Shown here: piece by piece, positions 30,656 to 39,272 of the stretch
Numbering within the stretch: the first letter of the stretch is position 1
Layout: the number at the start of each line of letters is the position of its first letter
Assembly: GCA_913061155.1 (NCBI GenBank)
Contig: CAJXSI010000005.1
Coordinates: 1-50,679 of the forward strand
Reading direction: 5' to 3'
From: an uncultured Alphaproteobacteria bacterium
Lineage (GTDB): Bacteria > Pseudomonadota > Alphaproteobacteria > UBA7879 > VGCX01
DNA: 50,679 bases
The notes under the pieces: model-generated
The model's database searches: none
What the model saw: the letters and a program-made list of their open reading frames with translations, nothing else
Told to the model about the DNA's origin: nothing
Program-made: the position numbers and the translations under genes

Positions 30656-30688
30656 CAATAGGCCCTGCCTTAAATTTTACAAAAACTA

Positions 30689-30732
30689 AGCAAGATTGGT
30701 TGATGGTTAATAATTTTTAAACCAATCTTGCT
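30689..30732 (-). terminator. Intrinsic terminator after SulP-UspA operon (possibly bidirectional)
   Basis: Perfect 13-bp inverted repeat AGCAAGATTGGTT / AACCAATCTTGCT; T-rich tracts on both sides. Confidence 0.75.
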
Positions 30733-30786
30733 ATCGTTTTTTAAGGATGATTTAGCAGCAGCCAAACTTAAGACTTACTGGATACT

Positions 30787-31638
30787 CTATCTGAATAACA
30801 TAACAGGGACATGGCAAGATTTAATCAACTTGGATGTCGTGCTTCCCAACAACAGTGTGCGCACACGTGAATGCGCGTAGGCACCTGTTAAAAGCAAGTC
30901 TATTGATTTTTCTGCCACGTAATCGGCAATAACCTTATCAACCTGGCCATCTGTTTCATGATGATTTGTAACGGTGTATCCAGATTTTTGTAATTTTTTA
31001 ACAGCAGGGCCAGATGCGTCAGGTAAATCTTGTCCAACCGTTAAAATATGACACTCAAGCCCCTGCAACAATTTTGATGAGCAAGCAAAATCAACAGCCT
31101 TATTTGCATTATCTTTACCATCATAGGCAATAAGAAATTTATGAATTGGCTTCAGATATCTTGAAACAAGAAATAAAGGTTTATGAATACTGCGCGCCAC
31201 TTTCTCTAGGTTCGACCCTAAAAATTCAGATTCAAGATTGGCTTGTTCCCCCCGTTTTCCGATAAAAATAATATCGGCGTCTTTTTCAAAATCCTTAATA
31301 GTTTCGGATAAACTGCCACGACGATGGATCGGGTTGATTTTTTCTACGTCCAATTTTTTTAATTTTTTTTCAGCATGGGCAAGAATAAGGTGTCCTTTTT
31401 TCTGATCCAACTTGGCACGTTGTTGATCGACTTTTACAAGTTCTTCCATAAGATCCTTGCGCGCACCAAGGCCAATTGCCCCAGTATGATCATCATGCGG
31501 TGCCTGGTAATCAGAAGGGTGATGTAAAACATGAAGTAAATCTATTTCAGCATTCAGGCGATTTGCGGCCCATGCGGCATGTGACACAACATTATCGGCA
31601 TAAGCAGAACCATCTATGCATACAAGTAATTTTTTCAT
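30787..31638 (-). CDS. Universal stress protein, tandem UspA domains
   Basis: MKKLLVCIDGSAYADNVVSHAAWAA; C-terminal GAYAHSRVRTLLLGSTTSKLIKSCHVPVMLFR. Confidence 0.92.
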   Translation of the reverse strand: MKKLLVCIDGSAYADNVVSHAAWAANRLNAEIDLLHVLHHPSDYQAPHDDHTGAIGLGARKDLMEELVKVDQQRAKLDQKKGHLILAHAEKKLKKLDVEKINPIHRRGSLSETIKDFEKDADIIFIGKRGEQANLESEFLGSNLEKVARSIHKPLFLVSRYLKPIHKFLIAYDGKDNANKAVDFACSSKLLQGLECHILTVGQDLPDASGPAVKKLQKSGYTVTNHHETDGQVDKVIADYVAEKSIDLLLTGAYAHSRVRTLLLGSTTSKLIKSCHVPVMLFR

Positions 31639-31649
31639 TTTATATCCCC

Positions 31650-33140
31650 TTAATGCTTTGACACTAAATCAACCGTATCTGATTTGTCATGAATGGCCAA
31701 CTTATCAACAATCGTTAAACTGGCTTTGTTCATACCAATAATTTTAACCGCAGTTCCTTCACGACGGAATTTAAGAACAACTTTGTCCAAGGCCCCAACT
31801 GCAGATAAATCCCAAAAATGTGCCTGACTGACATTAATGGTAACTTTTTTAACAACTTCTTTAAAGTCAAAAGCATCTGTAAAACTGTCGGATGATGCAA
31901 AGAATACCTGACCATAAACATCATAGGTTCTGTGCTGTTTATTTTCCGACAATGTGGATTGAATTTCCATAAGCTGGGAAACTTTGCGGGCAAAAAACAG
32001 GGCACTCATCAACACACCGACAAAAACACCCAGCGCCAGATTGTGCGTCAGAACAACAACGGATACGGTTGCAAGCATAACAAGACTGTCACTTTTTGGA
32101 TGGGTTCTAAGATCTTTAACTGATGACCAACTAAAGGTTCCAATCGAAACCATAATCATCACAGATACCAGAGCCGCCATTGGAATCTGACTAACCCAAT
32201 CCCCCAATACCAATACAAGAAACAATAAAAATAAGCCGGCAAATAATGTTGATAGGCGCCCGCGGCCCCCTGATTTAATATTAATAACCGATTGACCGAT
32301 CATGGCACATCCCGCCATACCGCCGAATAATCCTGCAACGATATTGGCAATTCCTTGGCCTTTACATTCGCGGTTTTTATCACTTGAGGTATCTGTTAAG
32401 TCATCAATTATGGTTGCTGTCATCAAAGATTCAAGCAAACCAATTGCAGTCAGTGTCAAAGCATAGGGAAAGATGATCAGCAATGTTTCAAAATTAAAAG
32501 GGATATTTGGCACTAAAAACAGGGGCAACGTATTTGGTAATTCACCCATATCACCGACTGTTCTTAAGTCTAAACCCAATAGCATACTAAGAATAGTCAG
32601 AACAATAATACAAATAAGCGGGGACGGAACAGCCTTTGTAAAACGTGGAAGAATATAAATAATTGCCAATCCCAAAACCACCATGCCATACATGAGTGTA
32701 CCAGCACCTTTGAATTCAGGTAACTGCGCCATAAAAATCAAAATGGCCAGCGCATTAACAAACCCCGTCACAACTGATTTAGAAACAAATCGCATCAGGC
32801 TACCCAATTTAAACACCCCTGCAATAATTTGCAAAACGCCTGTCAAAATGGTCGTGGCCAATAAATATTCAAGACCATGTTCTTTCACAAGGATAACCAT
32901 GGCAAGGGCCATCGCCCCTGTCGCAGCAGAAATCATACCCGGGCGCCCGCCAACAAAGGCAATAACGACAGCAATACAGAACGATGCATAAAGGCCAACC
33001 TTGGGGTCAACCCCCGCAATAAGCGAGAAAGCAATTGCTTCGGGAATCAAGGCAAGAGCCACAACCGTTCCTGCAAGCAAGTCGTTGCGAATATTTCCAA
33101 GCCAATTATTTTTTATATGTTTCAAAGCTGATGCCAGCAT
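31650..33140 (-). CDS. SulP family anion transporter with STAS domain (BicA-like)
   Basis: [32 protein letters not shown]-terminal STAS region. Confidence 0.92.
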   Translation of the reverse strand: MLASALKHIKNNWLGNIRNDLLAGTVVALALIPEAIAFSLIAGVDPKVGLYASFCIAVVIAFVGGRPGMISAATGAMALAMVILVKEHGLEYLLATTILTGVLQIIAGVFKLGSLMRFVSKSVVTGFVNALAILIFMAQLPEFKGAGTLMYGMVVLGLAIIYILPRFTKAVPSPLICIIVLTILSMLLGLDLRTVGDMGELPNTLPLFLVPNIPFNFETLLIIFPYALTLTAIGLLESLMTATIIDDLTDTSSDKNRECKGQGIANIVAGLFGGMAGCAMIGQSVINIKSGGRGRLSTLFAGLFLLFLVLVLGDWVSQIPMAALVSVMIMVSIGTFSWSSVKDLRTHPKSDSLVMLATVSVVVLTHNLALGVFVGVLMSALFFARKVSQLMEIQSTLSENKQHRTYDVYGQVFFASSDSFTDAFDFKEVVKKVTINVSQAHFWDLSAVGALDKVVLKFRREGTAVKIIGMNKASLTIVDKLAIHDKSDTVDLVSKH

Positions 33141-33284
33141 TTTTATGCTCCGTAAGTTTTTCGTTGTTTCAGAGTTTATTTAAAAAAAAGAGGTGCTTTG
33201 ATACTTAAAGACATCGGCCTTAAGTACCAATAATTATCTGAATTGATTGAAAAATAAGCAATTTTAATGAATAAAGCAAGAAAT

Positions 33285-34337
33285 TTACGGGTTTTTAAAA
33301 ACCTCTGCAATTTTATTTATCAGCCAATCCACCTGTTGCTCTGTAATAACAAGGGGCGGGGTCAATCGAATGGATTGTTTGTGGGTATCTTTTGACAAAA
33401 TCCCCTTTTTCAATAGCATCTTGCAAACATCAGAACCTGTACCAAAACTGGGAATAATATCCACAGCTGTCATTAAGCCCTTGCCCCGAATTTCTGTTAT
33501 TTTTTCAGATTTCATAGCATTTAATCCTGCCCGTAATTGTGTGCCCCGGGCAAGTGCATTCTCCAATAATCCTTCCGTTTCCAACACATCCAATGCTGCC
33601 AAACCAACGGCACAGCCTAAAGGATTTCCCCCATATGTACTGCCATGATCGCCAGGTTTAAAAATATCCATAATATCTTGACGACCCACAACAGCTGAAA
33701 CCGGTATAAAACCACCCGAAAGCGCCTTGCCTATCATTAATAAATCTGGTGTTGCCTGTTCATATTGATACGCAAACATTTTTCCCGTGCGTCCCAACCC
33801 AGTTTGAATTTCATCTAACATTAATAAAATATTGTGATTGGTGCAAATATTTCTGATATCTGAAAGATACCCTTCTGGGGGCACATAAACTCCGGCCTCG
33901 CCCTGAATGGGTTCAACCAAAAATCCGATTGTATTTTTTGTAATTGCCTTTTCCAGTGCCTTGGCATCCCCAAAAGGAATTTCTTTAAACCCAGGCGTTA
34001 GGGGACCAAAATGTTTTTTATACCCTGGGTTGGATGAAAAACTAATGACAGTTGTTGTGCGCCCATGAAAGTTATTTGTGGCAACTATAATCTCGCCCCC
34101 ATCATCTGGTACATTATTATGGCAATAGGCCCATTTGCGCGCCAACTTGATGGCCGTTTCAACAGCCTCAGCCCCTGAATTCATCATGATGCCTTTATCC
34201 AAACCAGATAAGTCACACAATTTTTTAAGAAGCGGCGCCATCAAGGTTGTATGGACGGCACGGGACGTTAGGGTTAATTTTTTTGCTTGATTTGAAATCG
34301 TTTCTACAATTTTTGGATGACAATGCCCTTGATTCAC
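33285..34337 (-). pseudogene. rocD: Ornithine aminotransferase RocD lacking its N-terminus (about 50 aa)
   Basis: Starts (GTG) directly at NQGHCHPKIVETI, an internal position in full-length RocD; PLP-domain motifs otherwise intact. Confidence 0.8.
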
Positions 34338-35104
34338 AATTGCCGGGCATCGCGGTAAGTTAACCCCCCAGGTTCTGGCGTTCCTGTCCCAGGGACCAAT
34401 GTATCATCCATGGCATCTACGTCAAAACTAACATGAATATGGGTGTTCTTTTGTTTTAATGGTTCAATAAATTCCTTTATTGCTTTTGCCATGCCTTGTT
34501 GATCAATGTACCCCATATCACAAACTTTAAGGCGGCTTTCCGTTAATCGGGACTTTTCATTTTTATCGACAGAACGAATACCAACTTGGGTAATATCATA
34601 TTGATTTAATAAGGGGGTTTTATCGCCAAGGTCTGTCAGATCACTTGGCCCCTCGCCCGTTAAAACAGCCACGGGCATACCATGCAAATTTCCTGAAAGC
34701 GAGGAAGTTGCCGTGTTGTAATCGGCATGGGCATCAATCCAGACCACATGTAAATCTTTATCCACCATTTGACAATAATGATGCACCCCCGCAATTGATC
34801 CGATGGCCAAAGAATGATCACCGCCCATTATAAGGGGAAAGCCATTTTGACTTAGGGACTCGTGAACTTGCTTCGACAGGGACTGACACCATTCAGAGAT
34901 TTCTGATAAATGACGGTAACCATTTTTAACCGGCTGCCAATCTGTGAAAGGCCCCGAAACATCGCCCAGATCTTTGACAGATAAACCCAGTGTTTCCAAG
35001 GAATTTTTTATCCCTGCAACCCGCAATCCATTGGGGCCCATTCGCGCGCCTTGCTTGCTTGCCCCATAATCTGACGGCGCCCCAATTAAATTGATTTCTT
35101 TCAT
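34334..35104 (-). pseudogene. rocF: Arginase lacking its C-terminus (about 50 aa)
   Basis: GGDHSLAIG, DAHADYNT, SFDVDAMDDTLVPGTGTPEPGGLTYRDA then stop after 4 more codons. Confidence 0.8.
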
Positions 35105-35161
35105 TATCGCCCCCTTTGTTATCTTAATCTTAAAAGGGTTTCATGAAAACTACAAGAGGCG

Positions 35162-35827
35162 TTAAACAACTTCGTAAATGTAAACAGACGTACTTTTGGA
35201 CCACGTCATGGGAAGTTCTAATTCTTTTATTAATTTTAATTTATTGTTTTCACTGAATTCTTTTAAAGTTATGATCTTGGCACCTTTTCTAAGGTGGCTG
35301 ATTTTTTCTTGCAAAACTGTCATCATTTCTGGGGTGTAACAGGTACTACATAAATAAACAATTGTTGCATCAGAAAAATCTATTTTTAAAATATCCCCAT
35401 GAATATATTGCAAAGACCGCCCTGGGGTTAACACCCCTTTTTTTCCAGCCCGTAATTTTGCTTTCATCGCTTGGTTATGACGGTAGTCTGATAATTCTAC
35501 GCCGACTGATTTTTTAATGAACGTCGTCAAATAAAATTGTAAGGGAACTTTGCCGTTTCCACTGCCTAAATCATAAAAAACATCTTTTTGTTTTATATCT
35601 AAATAGGAAATAAGATGTGAAACAGAACTGGGCAGAATCTCCCCATAAGTTGGGGCGCCCCCTGCTTCAGTTACGGATTTTCGATCCTTGCTAGAGGCTT
35701 TAAAGGCATTTAGGTTTTTATAAATTTCAGAAATTAAAGATTCTTGTTTTGTATGGGGTAAAGGCAATGGCCTTGCCGATGTTGTTGTCATCAATATTAA
35801 TAAACTGAAGACAACAACAAAGCGCAT
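35162..35827 (-). CDS. Exported SAM-dependent methyltransferase, DOT1-like
   Basis: Signal peptide MRFVVVFSLLILMTTTSA; YGEILPSSVSHLISYLDIKQKDVFYDLGSGNGKVPLQFYLTTFIKKSVGVEL resembles DOT1 motif I context. Confidence 0.7.
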   Translation of the reverse strand: MRFVVVFSLLILMTTTSARPLPLPHTKQESLISEIYKNLNAFKASSKDRKSVTEAGGAPTYGEILPSSVSHLISYLDIKQKDVFYDLGSGNGKVPLQFYLTTFIKKSVGVELSDYRHNQAMKAKLRAGKKGVLTPGRSLQYIHGDILKIDFSDATIVYLCSTCYTPEMMTVLQEKISHLRKGAKIITLKEFSENNKLKLIKELELPMTWSKSTSVYIYEVV

Positions 35828-35831
35828 GATT

Positions 35832-36779
35832 TTATTCCTTGCCCAATAATGTCATTAATTCCCGCCATTCACGGGGACTCATATTCGAATCTTCTTGCTG
35901 AACATTTTCCCCATCCAACAAACGCCTAACGACATCTAAACCTGATTTTGACAAATGGGCGCCATTCATTCGGTAATCTTCAAAAGCTTCGGCTGCAATC
36001 GGCACCCATTTTTTCACCAAATCCAGGATAGCATCGGCATAAACCCTGATTTCATATTGGGCATGGGGATCGGCCCTTAAAGACAAGAAATGGAACAAGT
36101 TATGAAGGTCAACTTTCCAATACCACTGCGTATAAAAACTGACAGGCAAATTAATACGGGCCAATTCACGGGTCAGGCCTTTTTTATCATCACTAAAAGT
36201 ATCCCCCAATTCGTTTTCATTCAACATTTCTTCATATGAGGCATAGGCTTCTTCTGGAAGACGTTTCAAAAGATCCAACGCCCGGGCGGCTTCTTCTCCT
36301 TCAAGCACACCTGCACGTCCTTGCTTATTAATGTCTGATTGACCTGCCAAATTTTCAGGGGCGGGTACATAAAATTCCTTGTCCAAAATGGAATAACGCG
36401 CAGAATATTCATTCACGTTGGCTGTGCGATGACGAATCCACTGGCGCGCCACAAACATGGGCAGTTTTACGTGCAGTTTAATTTCACACATTTCAAAAGG
36501 GGTACTGTGGCGATGACGCATCAGATATCGGATTAACCCTTTGTCTTGACTGATTTTTTTTGTCCCTTTTCCATAAGAAACGCGGGCGGCCTGAACAATG
36601 GAAGCATCATCCCCCATATAGTCAATAACACGAACAAATCCATGATCTAAAACGGGCTGAATCTTATAAAGTTCTTCTTCAATTGCGGGAACTGTTGCCC
36701 GTTGCGTTTGATAGCTTTCATCTTTTAAATCTTTAATTTCTTGTTGGTGATTGATTTTTTCTTTTGGTTGATCAGACAT
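35832..36779 (-). CDS. thyX: Flavin-dependent thymidylate synthase ThyX
   Basis: ThyX motif [18 protein letters not shown]. Confidence 0.95.
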   Translation of the reverse strand: MSDQPKEKINHQQEIKDLKDESYQTQRATVPAIEEELYKIQPVLDHGFVRVIDYMGDDASIVQAARVSYGKGTKKISQDKGLIRYLMRHRHSTPFEMCEIKLHVKLPMFVARQWIRHRTANVNEYSARYSILDKEFYVPAPENLAGQSDINKQGRAGVLEGEEAARALDLLKRLPEEAYASYEEMLNENELGDTFSDDKKGLTRELARINLPVSFYTQWYWKVDLHNLFHFLSLRADPHAQYEIRVYADAILDLVKKWVPIAAEAFEDYRMNGAHLSKSGLDVVRRLLDGENVQQEDSNMSPREWRELMTLLGKE

Positions 36780-36830
36780 TTATTTTCTCTGGTTAAGGGC
36801 TTACAACAGCCTGGTTAATTATTTTGACCT

Positions 36831-36934
36831 ATAGCTAGGGGATTTTAATTTTGTTATAGGCACGCAGTCGCGATGTGTGCAACTTGTACATGATCGACAA
36901 GTAACGCATAACAAAATTAAAAAGCGCCAGCTAT
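36831..36934. repeat. Nested inverted repeats, candidate three-way-junction structured RNA
   Basis: TTTTAATTTTGTTAT (36843-36857) / ATAACAAAATTAAAA (36908-36922), outer ATAGCT/AGCTAT, inner hairpins 36860-36880 and 36882-36902. Confidence 0.7.
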
Positions 36935-37022
36935 GTATTGATCTTAGTTTTTTTTGAATAATATTTCCACCGTTATTTGGAAATCTATTGAATTATATTT
37001 TAATAAATATTATGGTTTGGCC

Positions 37023-38165
37023 ATGATTGATATATTATTTAATAAATTCTATGAAATAGAAAACTTATGTGGCCCTTACAATTATTTATTGAATCTGGCC
37101 ATTATCTTTGTTTATAGCTTTGTTTTGTTCTTTGTTGGGAAAACACTGGTTTCGCCCAGTTTAAAAAAAATTCTTTCAACCAGATCAAATAAATGGATTA
37201 TTGGGTTACGGAAAACCCCGTTTCAGAAAGTTGTTCCCCATTTATTATTGGCAGCCATTAACCTGATTATTTTAAAACATTGGGTAGAGGGCACAAAACT
37301 TCAGTTCATTTACATTTTTTTCAAAGCCTATTTAACCATAGCCAGCACGTATTTATTCCATTGCTTTTTAGGGGCAACAGAAAGATTCCTTGGGTCTTTA
37401 GAGGCAACAAAGAAAGCACCTGTTCGGGGCTATTTCCAATTGGCGTCTTTATTTGTCTTTATAATCGGGTCAATCCTGGCCATCTGCCAAACTATGGATA
37501 TTTCCCCTGCCACATTCCTTGGAGGCATTGGGGCGGCAACGGCTGTTATTTTATTAATATTTCGTGATACGCTTTTATCCTTTGTCTCTGGTATTCAAAT
37601 TTCAGTGAACAACCTGATTCAAAAAGGGGATTGGATTCAGCTGGATAGTCACAAACTTAATGGCGTTGTCGAAGAACTTAGCTTAAATGTTGTAACCGTT
37701 AAAAACTTTGATGAAACCATTACAACCTTGCCCACCTATAAACTTTTGGAGCAGGGCTTTATTAACTGGCGCAATGTCTTTTCTGCTGAGGCCCGCCGTA
37801 TGGTGAAAAACTTTTATATTGATCAATATTCAATCCGGGATTTAACGAAAAAAGAAATTGATGAATTAAAAAATGATCCAAAAATCGCCCCCATGTTTAA
37901 AGTTAAGAAACATTTTACAGAAGTTAACTCACAACTATTCCGTCGATATTTACAATGGTATGTTGATAATCACCCAGAAATCAGATCCGATAAAACCATG
38001 TTGATTTGTTATCAAAACCCTGATGTTTATGGCATGCCATTACAGATCTATATTTATTCAAAAACAACAGCCTGGGTTGAATTTGAAGATATCCAATCTG
38101 AAATTATGGAACATCTTGTCACAATGATTCCCAAATTTCACCTGCGTATTAACCAAAGGAAATAA
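37023..38165 (+). CDS. MscS family mechanosensitive channel
   Basis: Small-conductance channel core FLGGIGAATAVILLIFRDTLLSFVSGIQISVNNLIQKGDWIQL; ATG at 37023 favoured over TTG at 36954 inside a poly-T tract. Confidence 0.88.
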   Translation: MIDILFNKFYEIENLCGPYNYLLNLAIIFVYSFVLFFVGKTLVSPSLKKILSTRSNKWIIGLRKTPFQKVVPHLLLAAINLIILKHWVEGTKLQFIYIFFKAYLTIASTYLFHCFLGATERFLGSLEATKKAPVRGYFQLASLFVFIIGSILAICQTMDISPATFLGGIGAATAVILLIFRDTLLSFVSGIQISVNNLIQKGDWIQLDSHKLNGVVEELSLNVVTVKNFDETITTLPTYKLLEQGFINWRNVFSAEARRMVKNFYIDQYSIRDLTKKEIDELKNDPKIAPMFKVKKHFTEVNSQLFRRYLQWYVDNHPEIRSDKTMLICYQNPDVYGMPLQIYIYSKTTAWVEFEDIQSEIMEHLVTMIPKFHLRINQRK

Positions 38166-38282
38166 TCAGGATTCAAACGACGAAGGTAAACTGGCTTAGA
38201 TTAACTTGATTTTCAAAGCTTGCCTGACGAAGTGTTATTCTTGCAATTTTTCCCTTTAAATTTTGATTAAAAAGGCCTATAT

Positions 38283-38369
38283 TTACGGTGATGGGTAACC
38301 ATCTATGATGATAAACGGCTAACGTAATAAGCGTTACGGACCCGGGGGCGGTACCCGGCGCCTCCACCA
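38283..38369 (+). ncRNA. ssrA: tmRNA acceptor piece of a circularly permuted ssrA (5' boundary approximate)
   Basis: GGACCCGGGGGCGGTACCCGGCGCCTCCACCA 3' end with encoded CCA; CGCCTCC pairs with GGGGGCG of the downstream coding piece. Confidence 0.93.
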
Positions 38370-38543
38370 TTTATGAAAGTGTTTATCTGATTGATGCGAA
38401 ATATTTTGTGTCATACTATAGCTTAGTCATTAAAGCATAATTGATTAGGTTGTTGATGCCACAAGGAATAAGTGATGAAATTTACGGCTTCAGTAAATGA
38501 AGCACGCAATGACACCGTGGCATCGATAAGATAAACAATTAGA

Positions 38544-38780
38544 GGGGGCGAACCAGGATCGACGTGCGTGGTAAAGGTTATCTTTTCGTCCGGCATTGTA
38601 CCACCGTTATCGGGCTGCATGATAAGTGCAAACACTAAAAATACTCGTCGTGGTGCTAACCAAAATAGGTTAGTTGCCAACAGCCGCCGTAATGGTAGCC
38701 GTCGTGTAGCAAACGCTGCTTAGTAAATCAAGCAGTAGCGGTCTGAGGGGCACCGGGCAACAGAAGCCCCTCACTTAATT
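38544..38780 (+). ncRNA. ssrA: tmRNA coding piece of permuted ssrA (3' boundary approximate); tag ORF 38628-38723
   Basis: 5' GGGGGCGAACCAGGATCGACG; ATAAGTGCAAAC resume site; tag ANTKNTRRGANQNRLVANSRRNGSRRVANAA then TAG TAA; helix 5 around stop; TGAGGGGC/GCCCCTCA hairpin at 3' end. Confidence 0.93.
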
Positions 38781-38786
38781 TTTAAT

Positions 38787-39266
38787 ATGGACGAGGGCAT
38801 TTTGGATTATCTGAATTACGACAAATTAATGGACAAAGCAATGCTTGGCGTTGCCCGGACTGTCATAGAACAACTTAGTCAGCATGGTTTAAAATCAAAC
38901 CATCATTTCTTTATTACTTTTGTGACGAATCACCCAGGTGTTCAAGTTCCCGATTATTTAAAGGAACAGTATCCCGAAGAAATGACAATTGTTATTCAAC
39001 ATCAATATGAAAATTTATTGGTATCACGGGATGCTTTCAGCATTGATTTGTTTTTTGAAGACCAGGAAGAAACTATCAAAGTACCTTTTTCATCCTTACT
39101 TAGTATCGAAGACCCTTCTGTTAACTGGGGATTGGACTTTGAACCAGATACTGATTTTTCCAAAATTGACGTGCCTTCAAGTAATATTGATGATACGCCG
39201 CAGCTTAAAAAAGAAGAAAAAGGTACCGTTGTCTCTTTAGACAGTTTTAGAAAAAAAGATAAGTAG
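38787..39266 (+). CDS. sspB: SspB ClpXP adaptor (alphaproteobacterial type)
   Basis: LNYDKLMDKAMLGVARTVI...HHFFITFVTNHPGVQVPDYLKEQYPEEMTIVIQHQYENL...FFEDQEETIKVPFSSLLSIEDPSVNWGLDF. Confidence 0.93.
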   Translation: MDEGILDYLNYDKLMDKAMLGVARTVIEQLSQHGLKSNHHFFITFVTNHPGVQVPDYLKEQYPEEMTIVIQHQYENLLVSRDAFSIDLFFEDQEETIKVPFSSLLSIEDPSVNWGLDFEPDTDFSKIDVPSSNIDDTPQLKKEEKGTVVSLDSFRKKDK

Positions 39267-39272
39267 TCCGTT

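Noticed and set aside
33195-33225. TACTTAA...TTAAGTA inverted repeat upstream of the SulP gene
   Set aside because: Only 7 bp and AT-rich; too weak to claim as an operator.
38173-38370. 65-aa minus-strand ORF (MVEAPGTAPGSVTL...)
   Set aside because: Antisense to the tmRNA acceptor piece; the peptide is the reverse complement of the conserved tmRNA 3' end.
38423-38680. 85-aa minus-strand ORF
   Set aside because: Antisense to the tmRNA spacer and coding piece; no coding signal.
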